From contig NZ_JAOQKI010000018.1 in the NCBI RefSeq assembly GCF_025567465.1, forward strand, positions 1-52,545: a DNA stretch of 52,545 nucleotides, read 5' to 3'. Source of the stretch: Roseburia_C amylophila. GTDB taxonomy: Bacteria > Bacillota > Clostridia > Lachnospirales > Lachnospiraceae. Numbering within the stretch: the stretch's first letter is position 1; each line of letters starts with the position of its first letter. The notes under the pieces were generated by a model. The model made no database searches. It was not told the origin of the DNA and was given only the letters and a program-made list of their open reading frames with translations. The position numbers were made by a program, and so were the translations under genes. Below are positions 33,441 through 41,670 of this stretch, one piece after another.

Positions 33441-34331
33441 ATGTCTATTTACAAAGGTTCCGGAGTTGCAATTGTAACCCCAATGAAAGCAAATGAGGAA
33501 GTTAACTATGACAAATTAGAGGAATTAATCGAAGAACAGATTTCTGAAGGTACAGACTGTATCGTAATTGCAGGAACAACAGGAGAGAGTTCTACCTTAT
33601 CCATGGAAGAACATCACAAAGTAATCTGTGCAGCAGTAGAATTTGCAAAACACAGAGTTCCGGTAGTAGCAGGAACCGGTTCTAACTCAACGGAGACAGC
33701 AATCCAGTTGACCCAAGAAGCAGAAGAAGCAGGAGCAGACGGAGCACTTATCGTAACTCCATATTATAATAAGGCAACACAGAAAGGTTTAATCGGACAT
33801 TATTCTAAGATTGCACAGGAAACAAGACTTCCGATTATTATGTATAATGTACCGGGAAGAACCGGATGTAACCTTCTGCCGGAGACAGTTGCAGAATTAT
33901 TCCGCACCCAGGAAAATATTGTTGGATTAAAAGAAGCAACCGGTAACCTTGCACAGGCATCTAAGACCATGTACTTGACCGATGGAAAGCTTGATTTATA
34001 TTCCGGAGAAGACGGACTGGTTGTACCACTTATGTCCATTGGCGGAATCGGAGTAATTTCCGTGTGGGCAAACCTTGCTCCGGCAAAAGTGCATAATATG
34101 TGTGAAAGCTTCTTTAAAGGAGACCTTGCAACAGCAAATCAGTTACAGAGAGAAGCCCTTCCATTGATTGATGCATTATTCTGTGAAGTAAACCCGATTC
34201 CGGTAAAAGAAGCATTAAATCTTATGGGCAAGAACGTCGGACCGCTTCGTTCCCCGCTTTGCGAGATGGAGCCAGCCAATAAGGAGAGACTGATTCAGGC
34301 AATGCGTACATATGGATTAAAATTAGAATAA
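33441..34331 (+). CDS. dapA: 4-hydroxy-tetrahydrodipicolinate synthase
   Basis: A 296-residue TIM-barrel enzyme of the Schiff-base aldolase family. GTTGESSTL near residue 44 binds pyruvate, MYNVPGRTG near 133 holds the catalytic Tyr, and GLKEATGN near 160 holds the Schiff-base Lys. It condenses pyruvate with aspartate semialdehyde, the first step toward diaminopimelate, lysine and dipicolinate. It is under a lysine riboswitch. TGGAGG lies before the ATG, and dapB follows within 20 bases. Confidence 0.96.
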   Translation: MSIYKGSGVAIVTPMKANEEVNYDKLEELIEEQISEGTDCIVIAGTTGESSTLSMEEHHKVICAAVEFAKHRVPVVAGTGSNSTETAIQLTQEAEEAGADGALIVTPYYNKATQKGLIGHYSKIAQETRLPIIMYNVPGRTGCNLLPETVAELFRTQENIVGLKEATGNLAQASKTMYLTDGKLDLYSGEDGLVVPLMSIGGIGVISVWANLAPAKVHNMCESFFKGDLATANQLQREALPLIDALFCEVNPIPVKEALNLMGKNVGPLRSPLCEMEPANKERLIQAMRTYGLKLE

Positions 34332-34350
34332 GAAACTGGAGATGATAGAG

Positions 34351-35112
34351 ATGACAAAAGTAATCATGCATGGCTGTAATGGAAAAATGGGTCAGGTAAT
34401 AACCGGCCTGATTGCGCAGGACGAAGATGTGAAAATTGTAGCCGGAATTGATACCTATGATGAAAAGAAAAATGATTATCCGGTATATAAGACCATCCGG
34501 GAATGCCAGATTGCAGCAGATGTTGTGATTGATTTTTCCAATGCGAAGGCAGTAGATGAACTGTTAAATTACTGTGGCGAGAAGAAGCTTCCGCTGGTAC
34601 TTTGCACCACCGGTTTATCCGAAGACCAGCTGGCGAAAGTTACTGAGACCAGCAAAGAGACTGCAATTTTAAAATCTGCCAATATGTCACTTGGAATCAA
34701 TACCTTAATGGATTTATTGCAGACTGCTATAAAGAAGCTTGCACCTGCCGGCTTTGATGTGGAAATCGTAGAGAAACATCATAACCAGAAGCTGGATGCG
34801 CCGAGTGGAACTGCTCTTGCATTGGCAGATGCCATGAACGAAGCTATGGACAATACCTATTCCTATAAATTAGACAGGAGCAGTGAGCGGAAGAAGAGAG
34901 ATGCAAAGGAAATCGGTATTCAGGCAGTCCGTGGAGGAAGCATTGTTGGTGAACATGAAGTAATCTTCGCAGGAACTGATGAAGTTATTGAATTTAAGCA
35001 TACGGCATATTCTAAGGCAATCTTTGGGAAAGGAGCTGTAGAAGCAGCAAAGTTCTTAAAGGGAAAACCTGCCGGAATGTATGATATGCATGATGTAATC
35101 CGTGCAGAGTAG
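34351..35112 (+). CDS. dapB: 4-hydroxy-tetrahydrodipicolinate reductase
   Basis: A 253-residue enzyme. The nucleotide-binding HGCNGKMGQ loop is near residue 5 and the catalytic EKHHNQKLDAPSGTAL signature near 143. It reduces the DapA product to tetrahydrodipicolinate. The ATG at 34351 has GGAG 9 bases upstream; an ATG at 34342 abuts that site and would add three residues. It is cotranscribed with dapA and ends at a bidirectional terminator shared with asnA. Confidence 0.95.
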   Translation: MTKVIMHGCNGKMGQVITGLIAQDEDVKIVAGIDTYDEKKNDYPVYKTIRECQIAADVVIDFSNAKAVDELLNYCGEKKLPLVLCTTGLSEDQLAKVTETSKETAILKSANMSLGINTLMDLLQTAIKKLAPAGFDVEIVEKHHNQKLDAPSGTALALADAMNEAMDNTYSYKLDRSSERKKRDAKEIGIQAVRGGSIVGEHEVIFAGTDEVIEFKHTAYSKAIFGKGAVEAAKFLKGKPAGMYDMHDVIRAE

Positions 35113-35142
35113 AGTTGGGCACGCATATAATTACAAAATAAG

Positions 35143-35190
35143 AAATCCCCGGTATCATATCCGAAAAAGATATGATACCGGGGATTTAAT
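35143..35190. terminator. Bidirectional terminator between dapB and asnA
   Basis: Perfect 19-bp arms (35143-35161 and 35169-35187, core CCCCGGTATCATATC) with a 7-base loop lie between convergent genes, with A and T tracts at the ends. Confidence 0.9.
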
Positions 35191-35208
35191 ATTTATGCAT
35201 AGTTCGTT

Positions 35209-36219
35209 TTACAATAACTGGATACCTGCATCTGCTGCAGCCTTGCACATGTCTTCCGGCCAGAGAGAAGACTGGACTTCTCCGATATGGGCCTTACGAA
35301 GGAAGAACATACAGATACGGGACTGTCCGATTCCTCCACCGATGGTATATGGAAGTTTGCCATCAATGATTGCTTTCTGGAAAGGAAGCTTAGCACGTTC
35401 CGGGCAGCCTGCTTTATCAAGCTGTGAGAGCAGTGCAGCCTTGTCTACACGGATTCCCATGGAAGATAATTCCAGAGCAATATCAAGGACAGGATAGTAT
35501 ACTAAGATGTCGGCATTTAAAGACCAGTCATCGTAGTCCGGGGCACGTCCGTCATGACGTTCGCCGGATTCTAAGACATCACCAATCTGTAAGATGCAGA
35601 CAGCACCCTTTGCCTTGGTTATGTAATATTCACGCTCCTTTGGAGTATTTTCAGGGAACATATCCTCTAATTCCTGAGTGGTAATGAAGAAGATATCATG
35701 CGGAAGAATCTCTTCAATATAATCGTACTGGATAGCCATATATTTTTCTGTTTTACGAAGACATTTGTATACAGTACGGACAGTATCTTTTAAAGTTTCC
35801 ATGCTGCGGTCTTTCTTTGCAATGACTTTTTCCCAGTCCCACTGGTCTACGAAGATAGAGTGGATATTATCTGCGATTTCATCGCGGCGGATAGCATTCA
35901 TATCGGTGTAAAGACCTTCGCCCTCTTTGAAATCATAATGCTTTAAGGCATAACGTTTCCATTTAGCAAGAGAGTGAACAACTTCTGCTTTACGCTCATT
36001 CTGTTCTTTGATGGTGAACGTAACCGGACGCTCCACACCATTTAAGTTATCATTTAATCCGGAATCAGGGTCAACGAAAAGTGGTGCTGAAACACGGGAA
36101 AGGTTTAAACGCAGGGAAAGCAGATTCTGGAAGAAATCTTTCACTGTTTTAATCGCAATCTGTGTATCATGCAGGTTAAGTTGAGACTGATAATTTTTTG
36201 GTATAATCAGATGTTCCAT
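35209..36219 (-). CDS. asnA: Aspartate-ammonia ligase
   Basis: A 336-residue protein of the AsnA family, structurally related to class II aminoacyl-tRNA synthetases. It starts MEHLIIPKNYQSQLNL. A DPDSGLNDNLNGVERPV stretch is near residue 50, and YTIGGGIGQSRICMFFL near 300 is the class II motif 3 region. It makes asparagine from aspartate, ammonia and ATP. The ATG at 36219 has AAGGAGCT just upstream; a longer reading from 36270 runs over the promoter. A perfect -35/-10 pair lies in the short gap after the upstream hydrolase gene. Confidence 0.93.
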   Translation of the reverse strand: MEHLIIPKNYQSQLNLHDTQIAIKTVKDFFQNLLSLRLNLSRVSAPLFVDPDSGLNDNLNGVERPVTFTIKEQNERKAEVVHSLAKWKRYALKHYDFKEGEGLYTDMNAIRRDEIADNIHSIFVDQWDWEKVIAKKDRSMETLKDTVRTVYKCLRKTEKYMAIQYDYIEEILPHDIFFITTQELEDMFPENTPKEREYYITKAKGAVCILQIGDVLESGERHDGRAPDYDDWSLNADILVYYPVLDIALELSSMGIRVDKAALLSQLDKAGCPERAKLPFQKAIIDGKLPYTIGGGIGQSRICMFFLRKAHIGEVQSSLWPEDMCKAAADAGIQLL

Positions 36220-36250
36220 AATAGCTCCTTTTTCATTTTGGTCTGCAATT

Positions 36251-36278
36251 ATTATAGCACAGCAATTCAAGTTTGCAA
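36251..36278 (-). promoter_or_regulatory. Sigma-A promoter for asnA
   Basis: On the minus strand, TTGCAA (36273-36278) and TATAAT (complement of 36251-36256) are 16 bases apart, in the 63-base gap between the hydrolase stop and asnA. asnA therefore has its own start of transcription. Confidence 0.75.
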
Positions 36279-36282
36279 TGGA

Positions 36283-36942
36283 TTATTTGTTTAAAAAAGA
36301 GTACAGAAGCGGATATAATTTATCACTGTGTTCAATATAACTTCCATGACCTTCTCCCGGAACAATAACCAGAGTGGCATGCTCAATATTTTCTGCAATC
36401 TTTTTTGTAACCTTTTTCTTGATTAAATCTTTTTCGCCGGCTAAGACAAGGGTTGGAATCTTGATTTTATGTAAGTCCACCGGCTGGATATCTGGCTCAT
36501 TGAGCATCATTGTGGAAAAAGGATTCGGATTTTTTTTGCATTCCCTGCGGATGCGGCGGTAGTCTCTTCCTTTGATGTCCTTTGGCGTCAGGTTTGCACC
36601 ACTGATCATAAGCTTGGAGAGCTTATCCGGGTATTTCGAAGCTAAGAGAAGTCCGACGATACCGCCGTCACTGAAGCCATAAAAGAGAGGGGCCTTTAAT
36701 TCTAAGGCATCAATAAAAGCTGCCATGTCGTCTGCCATATCCATGTAATGAAGTTCTTTTGGAGAAGCAGAAAGACCGTGACCTCTGGAATCGATGGCAT
36801 AAACGGTGTAATGTTCGGCAAGCTCCGGAATCAGTACATCAAAAATTTCGTGGGTTTCGCCATTTCCATGCACTAGCAGGAAAGGCTGCCCTTCGCCATA
36901 TTTTTCATAATAGAGAATCTGACCATTTAATTGAATATACAT
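36283..36942 (-). CDS. Alpha/beta hydrolase
   Basis: A 219-residue alpha/beta hydrolase. The oxyanion segment LLVHGNGET is near residue 22, the nucleophile elbow GFSDGG near 94 (Ser), the acid in VLAGEKD near 170 and the His in VPGEGHGSYI near 197. The elbow has the usual Gly-x-Ser-x-Gly form. The enzyme is cytosolic with no signal peptide; the substrate is unknown. It lies upstream of asnA on the same strand and is divergent from the DNA glycosylase gene. Confidence 0.88.
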   Translation of the reverse strand: MYIQLNGQILYYEKYGEGQPFLLVHGNGETHEIFDVLIPELAEHYTVYAIDSRGHGLSASPKELHYMDMADDMAAFIDALELKAPLFYGFSDGGIVGLLLASKYPDKLSKLMISGANLTPKDIKGRDYRRIRRECKKNPNPFSTMMLNEPDIQPVDLHKIKIPTLVLAGEKDLIKKKVTKKIAENIEHATLVIVPGEGHGSYIEHSDKLYPLLYSFLNK

Positions 36943-37042
36943 AATGATTATCGTCCTTTAAAATTGATTATTTTGTCATTCTATTTTATAGTAAAGATAA
37001 TTCAACTTTTTTAGTGTAGCATTTTATAAAGGAGAAAACAAG

Positions 37043-37531
37043 ATGGAGACAGAACATGTTATGCATACTTTTGCCCCGGTATACGATAAAAAATCCAGAG
37101 TATTAATCTTAGGCACGTTCCCGTCGGTCAAGTCGAGAGAGAACCGGTTTTACTACGGCCATCCGAGAAACCGCTTCTGGAAAGTAACGGCGGCAGTATG
37201 CGGCTGTGAGGTCCCAGAGACGATAGAAGAAAAGAAGGCATTTCTTCTTGAAAATCATATTGCTATCTGGGATGTTATTGCATCCTGCGACATAGCAGGA
37301 TCTTCAGACAGCAGCATAACAAATGTTGTGGCAAATGATATTGAACGGCTGTTAACGGAGGCTCCCATCGAGGCTGTTTTCCTAAATGGCGCAAAAGCCT
37401 ACGAATTATTTATGAAATACTGTTCCTGTAAGGATAAGGCAGAAATCTGCAAGCTGCCGTCCACCAGTCCTGCCAATGCTGCATGGAGTCTGGAGCGGCT
37501 GATAGAAGAATGGAAAAAAATCAGGAGATAG
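37043..37531 (+). CDS. DNA-deoxyinosine glycosylase (uracil-DNA glycosylase superfamily)
   Basis: A 162-residue member of the hypoxanthine-DNA glycosylase branch of the uracil-DNA glycosylase superfamily. The active-site loop LGTFPSVKSRENRFYYGHPRNRFW starts near residue 23, and the C-terminal intercalation-type loop LPSTSPANA lies near 142. It removes deaminated adenine from DNA. AAGGAG precedes the ATG. The PRD regulator gene starts 6 bases after its stop, so the two may share a transcript, though their functions seem unrelated. Confidence 0.85.
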   Translation: METEHVMHTFAPVYDKKSRVLILGTFPSVKSRENRFYYGHPRNRFWKVTAAVCGCEVPETIEEKKAFLLENHIAIWDVIASCDIAGSSDSSITNVVANDIERLLTEAPIEAVFLNGAKAYELFMKYCSCKDKAEICKLPSTSPANAAWSLERLIEEWKKIRR

Positions 37532-37537
37532 GATGAA

Positions 37538-39295
37538 ATGTATACAGACAGACAGTTAAAGATTATAGCGGTCTTAAAAAGTGCAGATGGCTGGATGAGT
37601 GGTTCCCTTCTGCGGGAAAATATCGGGGTGAGCAGCAGGACACTGCAGATGGATATTAAGGCAATCAATGAAAAACAGTCAGGAGAGCCTCTGATACAGT
37701 CTAATAACCGGCTGGGGTATCTTTTGAAAAATAAGATTGCATTAGAGCAGGAACAGAAAAGTTACGGACAGGAGAACTATGTGCATTCCAAGCAGATTAT
37801 TACTTTACTGCTGTTTGAAAAGGAGTATACCAGTATTGGAACGATTTCTGAGCGATTATTCTTTTCCCGGTCATCTGTAACTTCTGACCTGCCGCAGGTA
37901 AAGCGGATTATAAGCCGCACGCCGGGGGCAAATCTTTTGGTATCCGGACAATATGGACTTAAGATTCAGGCATCGGAGAATGTAAAGAGAATCATGTGCA
38001 TGAAGACCATGCAGAGCAGACAGGATTATCATATGTTGTTTTCGGAAGAAGAGATGGAGCAGTTTACAGAAAATCAGAAGAAGTTACAGGCTGTTCTGGC
38101 AGAAGTATTTACCAGAAACCAGTTTATCGTATCGGGAGAAGCCTATCATGATTTTGCACGTTATCTGGCAGTATGCATGATGCGAAGCCAGATGGGATTT
38201 CCGGTAACAGAGGAAGAGGATGGCACAACTGAAATGCCTGGCAGACTTTCTACTGAGCTGGTAGATGAAATCGAAAAGGTGTGCACCTATCGGTTTAAGG
38301 AGAAGGAAAAGCAGAATGTAGAGGCACGGTTAAAGGAATTGAATATGGTCTGTAAGGAGACGGACATTCAACTGGATATGCTGCAGAAATTAGAAGTATT
38401 TATCCAGCGGGTGCAGGAGGAAACCGGACTTAAATTGCAGGTGGAGCGGGACCTTTTAGAGGTTTTATCAGACCATGTGTCAAGAATGGAACTCCGGATT
38501 CAGAATGGACGTAATAATATCGGTAATCATACCAAAGAAATGGCGAAGCGGTATCCGCTGGAAATGCATCTTTTAAGAACCTGTTTAAGTCCTGTTTTAA
38601 ATACAGAGATTCCGGATGCGGAAATGGGCTATCTGGTGCTTTATTTTGCATCTGCCATTGAACGGAACAGAAGAAAACCGGATATTTTATTTATCAGTGA
38701 CCAGAGTGCCAGCAGCATTTATAATGTGCAGAATAAATTAAAAGGCTTCTTAGGGGAGCGAATCAGTGAGATAACAGTTATCCCGGAATATTTATTTGAA
38801 CAGAGAAAGGAGCGGTATTGCCGGAATTACCAGCTTCGGATTACATCGGAAAAGGAGCTGGTATTAAAGGATGCTTCCTTTACTTATCTCGACCTCTTTG
38901 CAGACAATGAGCAGATTATGCGGCTGGGGAGAAATGTTGATAAGCTTGAAAATAACTACTGGAAGGAAAAGGAAGAAAAGCTCCGGAAAAAATATGGCAC
39001 AAAGGACAGTCTGTATCTGATAGAAGAAGTGGCAGACTTTGATGATTTAAAGAAAAGAATCGGCTATGAATATCAGGAACAGAAGGTGTCGGAGGAGACC
39101 ATCGGAAGCAACCGTCTTTCTATGATTGACCATGAGCAGGATGGCAGAAATAAGATTTATCGCATTTATCTTAAAAAGCCATTTTCTTATGGCGGTAAGC
39201 AGATTACAGAAGTTATTGCAGCACATTATGGCGGAGAAGGGGATATGATAGAATTCTTTGACTATGTAAAAGAGCTGTTAGGTGGACAGAACTAG
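37538..39295 (+). CDS. PRD-domain transcriptional regulator (BglG/LicR-like)
   Basis: A 585-residue regulator. An N-terminal HTH (about 8-60, with SGSLLRENIGVSSRTLQMDI) is followed by a second HTH (about 90-150). Two PRD domains span about 165-390, where PTS phosphorylation of histidines would tune activity. An EIIB-like domain follows (about 390-480), then a weak EIIA-like end. The EIIB-like part begins DILFISDQSASSIYN, with no cysteine at the usual phosphorylation position. It sits just upstream of the EIIBC gene and probably controls that locus as an activator responding to PTS transport. Confidence 0.85.
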   Translation: MYTDRQLKIIAVLKSADGWMSGSLLRENIGVSSRTLQMDIKAINEKQSGEPLIQSNNRLGYLLKNKIALEQEQKSYGQENYVHSKQIITLLLFEKEYTSIGTISERLFFSRSSVTSDLPQVKRIISRTPGANLLVSGQYGLKIQASENVKRIMCMKTMQSRQDYHMLFSEEEMEQFTENQKKLQAVLAEVFTRNQFIVSGEAYHDFARYLAVCMMRSQMGFPVTEEEDGTTEMPGRLSTELVDEIEKVCTYRFKEKEKQNVEARLKELNMVCKETDIQLDMLQKLEVFIQRVQEETGLKLQVERDLLEVLSDHVSRMELRIQNGRNNIGNHTKEMAKRYPLEMHLLRTCLSPVLNTEIPDAEMGYLVLYFASAIERNRRKPDILFISDQSASSIYNVQNKLKGFLGERISEITVIPEYLFEQRKERYCRNYQLRITSEKELVLKDASFTYLDLFADNEQIMRLGRNVDKLENNYWKEKEEKLRKKYGTKDSLYLIEEVADFDDLKKRIGYEYQEQKVSEETIGSNRLSMIDHEQDGRNKIYRIYLKKPFSYGGKQITEVIAAHYGGEGDMIEFFDYVKELLGGQN

Positions 39296-39373
39296 GCAGA
39301 GGATTTCGCTATTAGTGACGCAAAAGTATAAATTTCCTGAAACATAAAAGCACGGTATAATAAGCTTAACAAA

Positions 39374-39391
39374 ATAAATGCGGGTCATTTA
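39374..39391 (+). repeat. Short hairpin in the EIIBC leader
   Basis: The arms ATAAATG and CATTTAT with a 5-base loop lie just before the EIIBC ribosome binding site, after a TATAAT at about 39355-39360. They could be an operator or an RNA antiterminator-like element. The 112-base gap to the regulator gene holds nothing else notable. Confidence 0.35.
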
Positions 39392-39407
39392 TGAAAGGAG
39401 AATGTTT

Positions 39408-40808
39408 ATGGGAAAAAATTATGAGAAGCTGGGAGATGAAATTATTACCCGGCTGGGAGGAGAACAAAATATTACCAAGCTGTTTCACTGTGCTACAAGA
39501 CTTCGTTTTCAGCTTGCAGATATGTCTAAGGCAGAACTGGAAGGAATCAAGAAGCTGCCGGATGTCATGGGCGTAGTAGAAAGTGTTGGTGGTGTTCAGG
39601 TTATCATTGGAAATGATGTAGCATCCGCTTATGCTGCAATTGTAGCAAAGCATAAGATTGAAAACAGCAGTGATGGCAAGAAGGTTGAAAAAGCAGATGC
39701 AGCACCGGAGAAAAATGGAATTGTATCAAAAATTCTCAATGTGCTTTCTGCCATTTTAGGACCGGCAATTCCACTGATTATGTGTAGTGGATTGATTTCA
39801 GCATTACTGATTATTTTAACCAAGTGCGGACTGAGTACAGAAGGCACAACCTATACCATCATCAGCATGGTTGGAAATGCAGCATTATATTTCCTGCCGG
39901 TATTACTGGCATATACTTCTGCCAAGAAATTCGGCTGTGATATTATGACCAGTGTTTTCCTTGGTGCAATTATGATTAGTCCGACATTGATTGGATTAAC
40001 GGAGCAGGGAAGCTTTGTATCACTTTTCGGACTGCCGGTGAAAACAGTAAATTACAGCTCTACCGTAATTCCGATTATTTTAACCATCTGGATCTTCAGC
40101 TATGTAGAGAAGCTGGTAGTTAAAATTGTTCCAGCAGCAGTTAAATTTGTATTTAAACCGTTACTGTCTGTTATTATCATGATTCCAGTTATGTTATGTA
40201 TTACCGGACCAATCGGAAGCTATTGTGGAGACCTTTTATGCAAAGCACTGACCGCAATCAATAATGTAGCACCTTGGTCTTCTGTATTAATTGTTGGCTG
40301 TCTTGCACCACTTTTAGTATTAACCGGAATGCATCTTGCATTGATTCCGCTTGTAATGTCCATGTTTGCAACAGCAGGATATGATAATATGTTATTCGTT
40401 GCATTTATCGGAATGAACTTCTCACAGTTCGGTGTAGCATTAGCTTGTATGTTAAAAACTAAAAATAAAAACCTTCGTACACTGGCATCTTCCTGTGCAA
40501 TTACAGCATTCCTGGCAGGAGTTACAGAGCCTACCCTTTATGGAATCTGTGTACGAATGAAGAAACCTTTGATTGCTACCTGGATTGCATGTATAGTAAA
40601 CGCAATCTTCTGTGCAATCTTCAGCGTAAGAGTATACAGCTTCGGCGCTCCATCCTTCTTTACAATGCCGATTTTCTTAAATCCGGATGGAACGATGAGC
40701 AACTTCTATTTTGCAATTGCTGCAGCAGCAATTACCATTGTAGTAAGCTTTGTATCAACCTGGGTGTTAGGATTTGATGACAGCATTTATGGAGAGGAAG
40801 CAGCTTAA
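39408..40808 (+). CDS. PTS beta-glucoside transporter subunit EIIBC
   Basis: A 466-residue sugar transporter of the glucose-glucoside family. The EIIB domain (about 1-90) has phosphorylated C28 in LFHCATRLRF. The EIIC domain (about 105-465) has some ten membrane segments and the signature GVTEPTLYGICVRMKKPL near 370. It imports and phosphorylates a beta-glucoside. No EIIA domain is attached, so a separate EIIA must supply phosphate. The ATG at 39408 has AAAGGAG 7 bases upstream. The next gene overlaps its stop by one base. Confidence 0.9.
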   Translation: MGKNYEKLGDEIITRLGGEQNITKLFHCATRLRFQLADMSKAELEGIKKLPDVMGVVESVGGVQVIIGNDVASAYAAIVAKHKIENSSDGKKVEKADAAPEKNGIVSKILNVLSAILGPAIPLIMCSGLISALLIILTKCGLSTEGTTYTIISMVGNAALYFLPVLLAYTSAKKFGCDIMTSVFLGAIMISPTLIGLTEQGSFVSLFGLPVKTVNYSSTVIPIILTIWIFSYVEKLVVKIVPAAVKFVFKPLLSVIIMIPVMLCITGPIGSYCGDLLCKALTAINNVAPWSSVLIVGCLAPLLVLTGMHLALIPLVMSMFATAGYDNMLFVAFIGMNFSQFGVALACMLKTKNKNLRTLASSCAITAFLAGVTEPTLYGICVRMKKPLIATWIACIVNAIFCAIFSVRVYSFGAPSFFTMPIFLNPDGTMSNFYFAIAAAAITIVVSFVSTWVLGFDDSIYGEEAA

Positions 40809-41659
40809 TGGAAAAAAGTCTGAATGTAGTGGAAAAAATATCGGATCAGCTTTATGTGATTACGGAGACAGAGAGTGTGCATTGTTATCTTGTTATAGGA
40901 AGTGATAAGGCAATGCTCTTTGACATTGGCTATGGCTATGAAAATATCATGCCATTGGTTCGTACAATTACAGATTTGCCGGTTATGCTGGTGTTAAGCC
41001 ACGGTGACCCGGATCATGGTCTTGGAAGCAAATGGTTTGATGAAGTGTGGATACATCCGCTGGACTGGGGAAAGCTTCTTTGGAATGACACTACAGAGAT
41101 GCGTAAAAAAGCAATGGATTACAGGGTAAATAAAATGCCCTGGACAAAAGAACTGATACCGGAAGAGTTCCCGGAGTGGAGAATCAGCAGTAAGACGAAA
41201 CCTCATTTTCTCTGTCATGGAGACAAGATTTCGCTGGGAGATATTGAATTTACGGTATTACATACGCCGGGACACAGCTATGGACATATTATGCTTCTGG
41301 AAGAGGAGAAGAAATGGCTCTTTTCCGGAGACCAGATATCTGCACACAACATCTGGCATTTTCAGGGAAATGATGTGCAGGCTCCCTTCCAGAGCACACT
41401 TCACAGCTTGAAGGAGCTGGCATTAAAAGTAACAGAGGATTATAAAATTTATCCGGCACATGACATTATTCCGATTCAGAAAAATTATCTGACAGATTTG
41501 ATAGACTGTTTTGAATGGGAACTGCAGGAGAATTATAAAAAGGATGCACCATTCCATTCTTTTGCAGGAGACGGCTATCAGCATTTTTATCAGACCGTAA
41601 ATCTCATATATTCTGATGAGCGGCTGGGTGAATTCCTCGAAAGGAAAATAGAGCGATAG
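40808..41659 (+). CDS. Metallo-beta-lactamase-fold hydrolase
   Basis: A 283-residue protein of the metallo-beta-lactamase fold. The metal motif reads SHGDPDHG near residue 60, where families with HxHxDH have a second His instead of this Asp. Downstream metal ligands are visible as HTPGHSYGH near 156 and FSGDQIS near 177. It probably hydrolyses an ester or related bond of a compound taken up with the glucosides, but the substrate is unknown. The gene overlaps EIIBC by one base and is followed by the glucosidase gene, so it is part of the sugar operon. Confidence 0.8.
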   Translation: MEKSLNVVEKISDQLYVITETESVHCYLVIGSDKAMLFDIGYGYENIMPLVRTITDLPVMLVLSHGDPDHGLGSKWFDEVWIHPLDWGKLLWNDTTEMRKKAMDYRVNKMPWTKELIPEEFPEWRISSKTKPHFLCHGDKISLGDIEFTVLHTPGHSYGHIMLLEEEKKWLFSGDQISAHNIWHFQGNDVQAPFQSTLHSLKELALKVTEDYKIYPAHDIIPIQKNYLTDLIDCFEWELQENYKKDAPFHSFAGDGYQHFYQTVNLIYSDERLGEFLERKIER

Positions 41660-41670
41660 GGGGAGTGCAA

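Noticed and set aside
36220..36282. T-box or riboswitch before asnA
   Set aside because: The gap is only 63 bases and is filled by a promoter and ribosome binding site.
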